64,000 nucleotides of DNA from Annona cherimola (Eukaryota > Streptophyta > Magnoliopsida > Magnoliales > Annonaceae). The stretch lies in the NCBI GenBank assembly GCA_030490835.1, contig CM059971.1, positions 127,194,564 through 127,258,563 of the forward strand, read 5' to 3'. How positions within the stretch are numbered: position 1 is the stretch's first letter; every line of letters starts with the position of its first letter. Shown piece by piece: positions 35,984-47,500 of this stretch. Under the pieces are notes generated by a model that saw nothing but the letters and a program-made list of their open reading frames with translations, did not search any database and was not told where the DNA came from. The translations under genes and the position numbers were made by a program.

Positions 35984-36961
35984 TTAGGTGCTCGAGAATT
36001 GAGATCCAAAGCCCTTCAAAAGCAGCTGCAATACGCCATCGTCTAAACGGTGATCAGCCCAAGTATTTCTCGTTCTAGGCTGAGACTTCAGGCATGCGTA
36101 CATTCTTTCAACGTGTGTCAAATGGGGAACGACTGAAATTACAGGCATGCCCATCTGTCGAATGTGTAAATGAGCTGACCGCCTTCTTTCTTGCGTCTCA
36201 GTCTCTCAGGAATGTCAATAACTCCTCAACATCAAGAACCGCACCAACCCTTTCCATCAAAAAAACAAAAAAAAAAAAAAAAGAACCGCACCGACCCACC
36301 AGAAGAAAAGTGATAAATTCTGTCGCACAGGTTTCGTTCACTGCAAATGCAGGGATTCGAGGGGGAAAGAAAAATCCACGAAATACAACACAAGGAGGAC
36401 GAGGTGACCATTCCATCATAATCAGCAGGATGGAGGAAGCCCAAATTTCTGATCTCCCTTCCACTTTGAAACAAAATGATATTTTCAAGAAAATGGATGT
36501 ATGATAACCAATCACCAGACAGATGCAGATGTCCCCGCGCACGCTCGATTTGTTTAACAGCTTTTACAACGAGAAGATCCGACCTCTGTACTTCCATGTG
36601 CTTCTCCTGCGTGAAAGGCCCGAAATAGATGATGGTTAACTGCCTCAACTGCAAAATACGGGACAAATCAGTGTGATGAAATAAAAATAAACGAATTAAA
36701 TTAGAAAAAAAATAAACAAAAAAAATTAAAATAAATAACTTCATCAAAGGGATGAAGTGTGCAGGCGAGATGCATGCGAACCGGTTTCCCATCACAGACA
36801 TCGGGCTCCGTCGGAGTCGACGACCCATCGCTTCACGGCGAGGAAGAAAAATTAAAACCAACCAAAAAAAAATAAAAAATAAAAAAATAGAAGTTAAGAA
36901 ACGCGAGCTGAGTCTGAGCTAGACCAAAGTCTCACCTCTCAACAGAGCTCGACATGGTCAT
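35984..36961 (-). CDS. Unrecognised 146-aa protein, four exons
   Basis: Exons 36936-36961, 36740-36830, 36516-36648 and 35984-36174 join in phase (441 nt) from MTMSSSVE to GFGSQFSST and TAA. The first exon ends at GAG-AG/GTGAGA. The second encodes VCDGKPVRMHLACTLHPFDE. The third encodes LRQLTIIYFGPFTQEKHMEV, QRSDLLVVKAVKQIERARG and HLHLS. The fourth encodes HLHIRQMGMPVISVVPHLTH, VERMYACLKSQPR and LDDGVLQLLLKG. No signal peptide, no membrane span, no known motif. It is basic and His-rich around residues 82-90. I do not recognise the family. The phase closure over four exons with canonical donors argues that it is real. The exon-4 acceptor could instead be 30 nt upstream (near 36204), adding ten in-frame residues. 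Divergent from the ATX gene. Confidence 0.72.
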
Positions 36962-38580
36962 GGCGCCGGCCAATCTGACCCCCCATTCGGTGGGCCACAG
37001 ATATTCCTTCTACTTCCGTGCAAAAGTGGATGCAAATCGCAAGTGGCAGTGATGTACTAGCTATCTTCCACCGATGAGCGTCCAAACATGAAAATTCCAC
37101 ATTGAATCCGGGAAATGAATTTCGGGGAGCATAACCGAGGCAACAGATGCCCAAAATGAAAACTGCTCATTCACGGCAGCTCATCCCACGAATCACATGA
37201 TTCTTAAACCAAAACCCCTTTTAACCACCCAAAAATCAACATCCACTAACGAGCATAAAAATAAAAAATTCAAAAATAGGGATTGGCAGGCGATCATTTC
37301 CTTCCCTCCATGGAAGATAATTAGAAAATTTTCCCAAAAAAAAAAAAGAAAAAAAAAAAGAAAGGAAAAATCTGAAATTGCAATAGGCGGTGCATCAAGT
37401 GACCCATATTTGAAGTCATCGGCCTAGCTGAGAGGAATACCAACTCCCCACTCCTGCACTCTTCCCTACCAAGCGCATGATAGCCTGCGCACCAACCTAA
37501 CCTCAACGAGGCCATGGCACCAGCAGATCTCCACCGCCGACTTGGTGGGCCACAGCCAAAAGGACGCACACGTGTACGGTAAAGAAGGTCACTTGCAATC
37601 TCTTGGGAACTCACCGGCTACCATTGAAAAGGGAAGAGGAAAGAGCAACAGCACCCCCCCCAGCGCAGAAGAATCCTTGACCTGCGTCTCGATTGTGTGT
37701 CCAATTTAGCTTCCAAACCCAAACCAAACCCATCTCGAAACAAAAATCCAGCCCTTCAAAATTCCAATCCCTCCACGAAAAAAATTCCAACTTGTTATCC
37801 CAAAATCGCCGCCCTGCAAACATTCTCTATTTCAACCAACCGCAGCATCCGTATGTTAGAAACTTCGAATTAAGCACACATCGAAAAATAGCCCCCCAAA
37901 AAAAGTGATAGTCTGCCATTTCCTTGTTACTTGAACGCTTCCATCAGGTCAAACAAACGATAGGGGGGAAAAAAACCAAAATCAGTCATGGAGACGAAAT
38001 CACCATCCCAATCCCAATCCCAATCCCAGCAACAACACACACAAAAGGCCCTGTGCCTAGGATTAGACGCTACCCATCTGACGCGCAAGTTAGCATTATT
38101 AAATACAAAAAAAATTAAAAACGCCGGCCTTTCTCCCATACACTCGGTGTATAGTACCCCTCCCACAAGCCCCCAAATTCGCCCCTTGCGCTCTTTCTCC
38201 GACCTTCTTCTCCTCGAATTGGGATTTTTCGCTTCCAAAAAACCCATCGAAAAATCCCAAAATAAAATTCAGGTTATATATTTCACTTTCCACAAGGATA
38301 TAACCGAGTTGCCTGTGCGACCTCCTCCGTCGATGCAGAGTAAAAAAGCAGGAGGCTTGCGGAGATCTCCAAATCTCAGAGTCTTCGATATTACGCTGCG
38401 GCAATTCCAATTTCCGGGTTTTTCCGCAGATTTGCACCTTCCTTCCGGAGAATTCGGACGGGTCTGCTCTCCGGTTTCTTCTGGATTTTCCGACTGTGTT
38501 GTGTACTCGAGTTCTTGATTTTTGAATCTCCAGGGTTTTGATTTCTTGTTAGGGCAGGGTTTCCATTTGCGCATTATAAG
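36962..38580. promoter_or_regulatory. Intergenic interval between divergent genes, with ATX leader
   Basis: About 1.6 kb separates the two start codons. TGGGCC (site II, TCP-type motif) occurs at 36991-36996 and 37546-37551, each within GTGGGCCACAG. Poly-A tracts are at about 36260 and 37335. Positions 38140-38580 are probably the ATX leader. They contain upstream ATGs, including one opening a 176-codon frame at 37988-38518 (starts METKSPSQSQSQSQQQ) that stops before the ATX ATG. No clear TATA box was fixed for either gene. Confidence 0.45.
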
Positions 38581-41500
38581 ATGATTTTGAAGAGGAGTCG
38601 GAAATCGGAAATGCCGGACATGAAGCGGTGTAGAGTCGAGGAAGGGGATGATGAGTCTCCGAGGAGTCGGAAGAAAAGGAGGAAGGGGAGGGGATTCACG
38701 TTCGATCTGCTGTGTTGCCTACCCTTCACCGCCGGCGGAATACTTTTCCCGCGCTTCTGCGGTGACCACGAGGAGTTCAGCAGAGCCGTAATGGCGGCTA
38801 CGTCGCTGTGCACCGATTTTACCTCCGGTGACGTGGAGTTGGGGCCGAAGGAGCATCAGGAAGAGAAGAATGCGTGCAAGGTGCCTTTGCCTGCTCTAGT
38901 GAAGACGTCAAGAGGGCGTAACCAGACTCTTCCATCGCGTTTCAATGATTCGGTGCTTCTCGATCCTTGGAAGAAGGATAAGACAAAGTCGAAAGATCAA
39001 GACCCAATTTGTAATTCTCCAATTGAGGTGAAGGAATCAAAGAAGGAGAAAGCGAGCGGCAAGAAGACAAAATCCGACGTTCGGACTGTTAAATACCAGC
39101 TCAAGAAGGATAAATTATATCCGTTGCATGAAGAAGATGAAGAATTCAGTTATCAGAATTTAAGAATTTACTATAATTTCAAAAAGAATTCAACTTCGCG
39201 GAGTACTCTCACTTCCGTTCACGAGCAATGGACTGAAGTTGACACAAGACCTCAATCTTTGATTGGCATAACTCAGTCCTCAAGGAAGAGTCTCAGTTTG
39301 GCTCCTGCAGAGAGATTGATTCGAGAAAGTGTTGTGAGGAGAAAGGATTTCTACTTGACAGATTTCTTCGTTTTTGGTGACATTGTGTGGGCGAAGCCTG
39401 GTAAGTTACACCCTGCATGGCCCGCAGTTGTAATTGATCCTGCATCACAGGCACCTGACTCAGTTCGAGATTATTGTATGGAGGGAGCTGTCTGTGTCAT
39501 GTTCTTTAGCAACACTGAAAGGGTATAGTTAACAGTCACCATGACTTGAATTTCATCTTTTCTTTCTTTTTTTGGTCAGTCACTTTCGAATATGTTACTT
39601 AACCGCCTTTGTGGAAATTCTATTCAGTGAATAGGCGTTTGTTCAATTGCAGTTGACTTCCTTTTCAGTTCAGCTCAAAAAAAAAATAAAAAAAAATGCA
39701 AACATGGGATTTGCGTTTAAACCCTTGAAAATGGTGCATGCTGAGGGAACTACATTCTGGTCATATGCACATATTCATATTGAATCATTCAAATTCAATC
39801 CAATATAGTATCCGAACTTAAGTTGTTGATGGGGAATATTTGATGAATTCTTACTTTTAATTTGTGAATGGGAATATTGAATGAATTTTTTCCTTTCGCT
39901 AATAGGGTTATGTGTGGGTTATATCCATACTTTTGTTAATGGGAATATTGGATGAGTTTCTTATCTGTTATTGAACCATGTTGATAAACAGGATTATGCA
40001 TGGGTGAAGAGCGGCATGATCTTTCCATTCATGGAATACCTAGAGAGGTTTTGCATTTTCACTAAAATTTTCTGTTGGTTTGGAATTTAAGGAAGCCTTT
40101 GATGTTCTTTTTGCTTAATGCATTCCAGGTTTCAGGCACAGACTGAGTTGTGTAAAAGCAAGCACAGTGGCTTTCAGGCGGCTGTCGAGGAGGCATTTTT
40201 AGTGGAAAATGGTTTTTCAGGGACACAACTGGTTGAGGAGATAAATGGAGCAGGACCACAGGCCTTCCATCACTTAGCTCCAAGAAGTGTGCAAGAGGCT
40301 ACTGATTCGAACCAGGAGCAGGAATGCATTTCTCAAAATAAGGCAAGCAAGCTGATATTAACTCAGTCATGAGTTCCCTTCTTTCTTTCATTTTCATTTT
40401 CCTTTTGTTTTGATGGGCCCTATCTTTGTATGTTTCTATGGGTGATTTTCATTTTTCTTTGGAGCCACTGACTAGAGTTACGTCCTGCTCATTGGGAAAG
40501 TGTATTTGTTTGCAAGGACATCATATTGAATTAGTATAACCTATGATGTGATATGATAAGGACAGAATAGTTCAAGTAGTATGACAATAAACAACAGGGG
40601 AAGTATTACTTTAAACACCTTGATGTAGTGTGTCTTGTGGATTCCTCTTAATGTAGTATTTGTCTCATTTGATGGAGGGATAATTTTGCAGCAATGTGTC
40701 ACAAATGTTAGTGTCAAGGAAGAGCACGTGGAATGGGACTTGCCATGATAAATTCTTTTGTTGTTTGCACCTGGGATGTTTAAACAGAGTGAATATTTTA
40801 GCGAGGCCAATGTTTGTGTTGTCTTATCACAGGGCGTACTCGAAAGAAAATTGGAACATTTTTGCGATGGCTGTGGTGTCCATTTTCAAGGGAATGGTGC
40901 CGAGAATGATATTGGTTCTGCAGCAGAAGGCCAGCTGCTTTGTAAACGATGCACAAAGGTTCTAATTTATACCTTTTATTGAGAGTGATATCTGAACTGT
41001 TTGCTTACCTTTTTTCTTATCACTGACTTTATATTGGATTGGTGTTGCAGTTACTGAAATCAAAGCAGTATTGCGGCATATGTAAAAAGATTTGGCGTCA
41101 TTCTGATGGTGGAAGTTGGGTAAGACAATCTAATCTTTATGCAATAACTTCAATTATTTCTTATTTACAAAAAAAGTGTTCATGATCCTGCTGCTTCAAT
41201 TCATTCACTGTAAATAGGTACGCTGTGATTCTTGTAAAGTTTGGGTTCATGCAGAGTGTGACAAGATTTGCAATAAAGTGTTTAAGGTTTGACCCTTACA
41301 ATGCTGATGTCGTATTTGTAATTCATTATACTCGTAAGCCAATTTGCAAAAGGTTTATATTTTTTTAATGAAAATTTGAGAACTAGTGCATTGACTGAGT
41401 TGTCTTTTGGAATAGGATTTGGCAGATACTCATTACTTCTGTCCTGAATGCAAGGCAAAATTGAGTTTTGAATTGACAGAAAAATGGCACCCACAAAATA

Positions 41501-44500
41501 GGTATCTTTACCTACCTCTCGAGTGCTCTTTTTTTTTCTATAAATTTTATTTTGTGCAATTCATTCTATCTATCGTAACAAATGATGCTGACATCAAATC
41601 AGAAGCAGAGGACTATTTGTGCTGCCAAACAAGCTGGCTGTTGTGTGTTCTGGTGTGGAAGGGTTGTATTTTCCCAGCCTACATTTGTAAGTATTTGAAC
41701 ACTGTGAGCGAACCATCATTGGTGCTGTTTTCCTCATTATTTTGGGTGTGTTTGGTTGGAGGTAAAACTTTTATTGAAAAGTTTTTGAGGTAGAAGTTGT
41801 CACATTGATAGAAAATGATGTGATATAATAGGGATAATGATGATGAGTAAAGAGAATAAAGTTAAAATAGATAGGTTAGTTGTATGGATAGTTGTGTAGA
41901 AATGATTGAAAAGTAGGGTAGTTTGTATAGAAAAATGTGAAAAAATAATTAAAAAATAAAGTAGTTATGAAGAGTGAAAAGTTTTAGATTGAAAAGTTTT
42001 GGTTGACATGTTTATATCTCAAACAAACACACCCTTTACTTGCTACTGTAGAAACCTTTCTTGTTTCATAGGGGCCATTTTGTTACACTTTTTGAGGACA
42101 ATTTTGTAAGAAGGTGCTCTTCAGGAATATTGTGAAGCCCAAAGAACTTTGGTTTCACAACTGACATTTTTTGGATTTTCGTCAAATTTGGGAAGAAAGA
42201 AAAGTCAAAACATTATTTATTTACTCTTCAGTTAAATGGCTGTTCTTGTCTTCTAGAATGGTTCAAGGCTCTTTTCTGTCTGATGAAAAAAAAAAAGGAC
42301 AAAAAATCCCTGACTGAGAATAATTATCCACCATTGTGGGGTGGGTAGGTGAAGGACATGAGATTGAGTCGTTTCTTTTGTGGCTTGTTCAACTTGATAT
42401 CAGCAAGAAAGGAAATCATGTAATTTGTAATGTGAATAATGGCAATAGATAGGCTATATGGTAGGAAAAGTTGTACCATTAATGAAAAATATGAGTAATA
42501 ATGTGAAAAAATTACGTCCATGAGAATACATAAATATGATATTTGAACAAAGGTGCCTGGTGCGAAATTTACCAAACATGACCTTAGGGAAACTAGATTC
42601 CTTTGTGTGGTACCGGTTGCATCTTTTGTATGCTGCCTTGATTTTTGCTTTTGCACCAAAGATGCTTATTAATTAACATGGCTTGATGGGCTATGCAGTT
42701 TATGTTCACCACTTCATCCACTACTTAGAAATATGCTTCTCTGAGTTTTACGTGGAAAATTATTCCACTTGCACATTAACTTTGTTTATCTGTTTATTGA
42801 TTTGTCAGAGTTTTGTGTGGATGTGGCTTATGTGGATCTGAGAAGCGGTCTCTTAGTGATTGGGAGAGACACACTGGTTCCAAGAAGAAAAATTGGAAGG
42901 CTAGTGTCAAAGTGAAAAGTTCTAATCTGCCTCTTGAAGAATGGGTTTGTACTTATCTTTGGAACGGAATCTAGTGATTTTGTCATGATACCGATTTTTT
43001 CTTGTTGAGCAAACCTGGATTAACTAGGAAGAGTATGGAGCTTGGGTTTCTGCAAGGACTTCATTTTCCAATTATCACAGCTGAGCCTTTTCTGATTTGA
43101 GATGGATAGGAGTTTTGAATGTTTTAGCAAATGATAGCTTCTAGAGTTTGAAATTTCATCATTTATTTGTTGTATTAACATAATTTTGGTTGATCCTATT
43201 TAGGTGGGGAAACAATATATGATGAATAATATTTTCATTATTGTCATCCATAATTCACCGATGCAAATTTATGCCATCTTGGTTCTTTCAAGATGATTAT
43301 GTTGATCTTCACTTAGAAGTCATCATGACCACGCCACCACAGAGTGATTAACTAGTTGCTACCTATTTTCTTCTTTCTTTAACTTTTTAATGCTGCAGAT
43401 GATGCAGATTGCGGAATACCACAAAAAGGGTCTTGTCTCTGTAAATCCTCCCAAGCGGCCATCCTTAAAGTTACGAAGGCAGAAGTTGCTTAATTTCTTG
43501 CAAGGTAAAATTTTCCTTAAAGTTTTTGCCTCTATCGACCGAGCTATGTATCTGTTAGCAGACACATGCCTTGCTGAATTTGTTTCTGTGTCAATTGACC
43601 GTGGTCCTGAATTACTCATGACAGAGAAGTATATTCCAGTGCATGCTAAATGGACAACAGAACGTTGTGCTGTTTGCAGATGGGTTGAGGATTGGGATTA
43701 TAATAAAATTATCATCTGCAACCGGTATATCTTATCTTTCATTTTTTTCCTGTTTCTTTTTTCCTTTTCCTTTTCTTTTTTAAGACTGAATTAGGCAGTT
43801 CTTATTTTTTCCATGTTGTACTTAAATATATTGGTTACTGGAACCCCATTCTAGATTTTGTGTTTCTTAACTTAATGCATACGTTCCAGATGTCAAATTG
43901 CTGTCCACCAGGAATGCTATGGAGCAAGAAATGTACGAGATATCACTTCTTGGGTTTGCAGAGCATGTGAAACACCTGATATCAAGCGGGAGTGTTGCCT
44001 TTGTCCTGTCAAAGGCATGTTTCCATATCTCTTTCAATAATTAGTGCATCTTGTTTGCTGTCTTCTACTGCTTCAGTGATTTTCATAAAATATCAACTAT
44101 GGTTGGGTAATAATCTAATGCAACCCACGTGTCCATGCAGCCCCTCTTCTTTTTTTAAAAAAAAAAAAAAAATTTTAGAAAGTTTTTTTAAACCATTAAC
44201 TACATTCATCCACATGTATGTTAAAAACTGTTTTATTTGTATTTTAATTTTAAGAATTGTTTTATTTGTATTTTGATTTTGAAATTATATTCACTCTCAA
44301 AAGGTGTTAAATTCATAAAACAAGTTTCGAATCAAAGTGATTTTGAAATCATAAATAAAATATCTATCAGTAAAGATAATAAATCGTTGGGATTTTAAAA
44401 AAAAAATTCAAAATTTAAAAAGAAAGATCAGAACCTGTTGTGGTATTAGATTAAGAAAATAACATTATTTTTCCTTGAGTGGTAATGCAAGATATTTTGT

Positions 44501-47500
44501 CGATTTCTGAAAAATCTTCTGCCAAGCTTGAGTAATGTCTTGGTAGTTCAAGCTTATTGTGCAATTCAAGTTATTGTTTGTTCAGGAGGTGCTTTGAAGC
44601 CAACAGATGTGGATACATTGTGGGTTCATGTCACCTGTGCCTGGTTTCAACCTGAAGTCTCTTTTTCTAGCGATGAAAAGATGGAGCCTGCAGTTGGCAT
44701 CTTGAGAATCCCATCAAGTTCTTTTGTGAAGGTCAAGTGTGTCTTGCTATGATATTTGTGTTTTAATTGATTCCACTTCTAGCACCGCAGATTCTTTTGC
44801 GTTGCTTGAGATGGTTTAGAATAGTGCATCTTGCATATGGGTGCGGCATCTATTTGTTTTATCCTGGCCTGTGGGCCTTCACATTACTTCTAATTAGCCT
44901 GAACTTGATTATTCTGCTGGTTCTGGCAAGTCGTGGGAGCTAGTTCATTGATTTTTGATTATGGGATGCTTTCATAATAAACTTTTAGCTGATACCTTGT
45001 TTTCATGGATATTCAGGTATGCGTGATTTGCAAGCAGATGCATGGATCATGCACACAATGTTGCAAGTGCACAACCTATTATCATGCAATGTGTGCATCA
45101 AGGGCTGGATACCGCATGGAGGTGAGTGTCACAACTTTGGTCCATTTGCATTGATTGTGAGTTATTCTATTCATCATCTGTTATAGAATTGGAAGAAGTT
45201 AGGAAATCTTGTTCCAGAAATATAAATGTTCTTACCATGCAATTAGTTATTTTAATTAAAGACTGAATGCTTTTTATCTCTGGGCATGACTTTTTGATTG
45301 ACTCATGCTTATGCAGCTTATATTTTGCCTTCTTTGAGGCATCTCTTTTTCTTTTTCTTAATGCATTGGGAAGTAAATTTGGATGGGGTTGGGAGCACTA
45401 CGTCTCACACTTCCTTTTGCTACATTAAGTATGCATTTGATAACCTCTGACTTTATGCAAAAGCTAACTAGATGAAGTTTTTATTGTCTAAAAGCAATGA
45501 TGTTGGTCTACTGATCTTTCGTACTGCTTTAATTGTTACATTTCTTTATTCTGATATATAAAAATCTAGTTATGGCTTTGTAGAAAAGGTTTAAACTTCA
45601 AGATCTTTGTTTATGATCTTGCCTGTAATTTCACTCACATATAAGCTTGTCAATCTGCAGCTGCACTCCTTGGAAAAGCATGGGAAGCAAATTACAAAAA
45701 TGGTCTCCTACTGCTCTTTCCACAAGTGAGTTTTATCATAAACTCATTGTCTTTCCCTGTCTAGATATGTTTCTTTGCACCAATATATTTGAATGCTCCA
45801 TTCAGATATCAACTTTGAATTTGTTCAGGTACATGTGTTTCATGTGGATATATGTACATTTAGAATGGTCTCCTTGTTGCCTATTGTTGCTCTCTGAAAT
45901 TGCATGTGGTGGCTTTCTAGGGTTACTTCCTGCAGAAACAACATGTTGTACCCTGAAAAGTTTAAGGCATTCCCTTGTATGCCTGTACCACATCACATGA
46001 ATAAAACTTATTTATTATGCAATTTTAGAGAAATGACTTGGAAAATTCTCCAACTGTTAAAAATATTCTGCTTTAATTGGATAAATTTTGGGCTGCTATT
46101 CATGCATCTACTTCAATTTTTCGATTTGAAATATTCAGTTTCACACTGCCCTTTTATCTTTTGTTGAGAGCTAACTATGCAAGAAAGATTATGTACATCT
46201 CATTTTTTTTTTAATTTCTTGTTTTTTCAATTTCTCATCTCATTTTTTTATTTTTATGTTTTCAATTTCTTCATGTTCAGGGCTCCAAATCCAGATACTG
46301 TTTTGATCATGCAGACCCCTCTAGGAGTCTTCTCCACCAAAAGTTTGCTTCAGAATAAGAAGAGGACTGGTTCAAGATTAATATCAACTGTTAGGGCAGA
46401 AGTCCAACAGGATTCAGCCCCTGAAGTTGAAAGCTCTGAATCATCTGCTGCAAGATGCCGCACCTATAAAAGAGTAGGAAATAAGGTACATTGATATATA
46501 AATATAACTCTCAATTTTTGTTGTTTATGCTTCTGATGATATACCTGATCATTATTATTATTTATTTTTTCAAACAAAAAAAAAAAAAATCTCACAGTTG
46601 TTAATTTGTTGCACGACTATTTCCCAACATCTCTAGGTTAATGTTTGATCAAAGAACCTCAGTGCACCAATAATAAAATCCTTCTAGGATTGAAAAATTG
46701 ACCTAGGCATCGGTATCTGTAATTAGTATAGATTATACTGCAAAAGTAACACATGCTTTAGATGTAAATTTTTGTTGGATTATAAAATCGTAATCTCATT
46801 CTTCAGTGGTTACTTTCGTTTAAGGAGAGTGAAGATGGCCTTAAACTCTAGTAGATCTTCGGAATGTAGTTTGTTTTGAATACGTTCAAACTGCATTCTG
46901 CATATTTTTTCTCTGCTGGTTGTAGTTCATGAAAAATGCATGTGGAAAGTGTAGCAACCCCTTCAAAACAGAGTGGAAGGGGGTATACTTGTGAGATCAG
47001 TTGAAACAGCAAGTTAGCTGTATGTCAAATATTTTTTCAAGCATCATCAGCATATTGGCCATCAAACATCTGGCCCAATGAACTATGAAGTTAACAGTGG
47101 TTTATCCAGTAGTCATGTATCATCATTGTCATTGTCATCGTCGTCATCATCATCATCGTTAAAAGCTGCTTCCTACCAAAATGGGCACAGCTTCACATAA
47201 GCCTCAGATATTTTGTGAAAAATTGAATCAGTAGAGTGAAGAAAATGAGATGATAGAAATTCCAGATTGATACTTCTACATGATGTGTAGGTTTTATGTT
47301 TTTCTAATCTTCATCATCAGGCTATTAAAAATTTGTAAAACTTATGTATGCTTTTGAAAGATGGTTTTATGCATTGTGCTCTAGTTGCATAAATTCGTTT
47401 ACTTCTCCGGCACCTATCAGTTGTAAATGTGTTATTCTTAATAAGGCAGCAAATTGTACCTTTTATTTTCTTTGTACCTCATCTGCTCATTATGGGATAT

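Noticed and set aside
36940..37570. Duplication linking 36950-37010 with 37505-37565
   Set aside because: Similarity is limited mainly to GTGGGCCACAG and a loose CATGGC context. Better explained as repeated promoter motifs.
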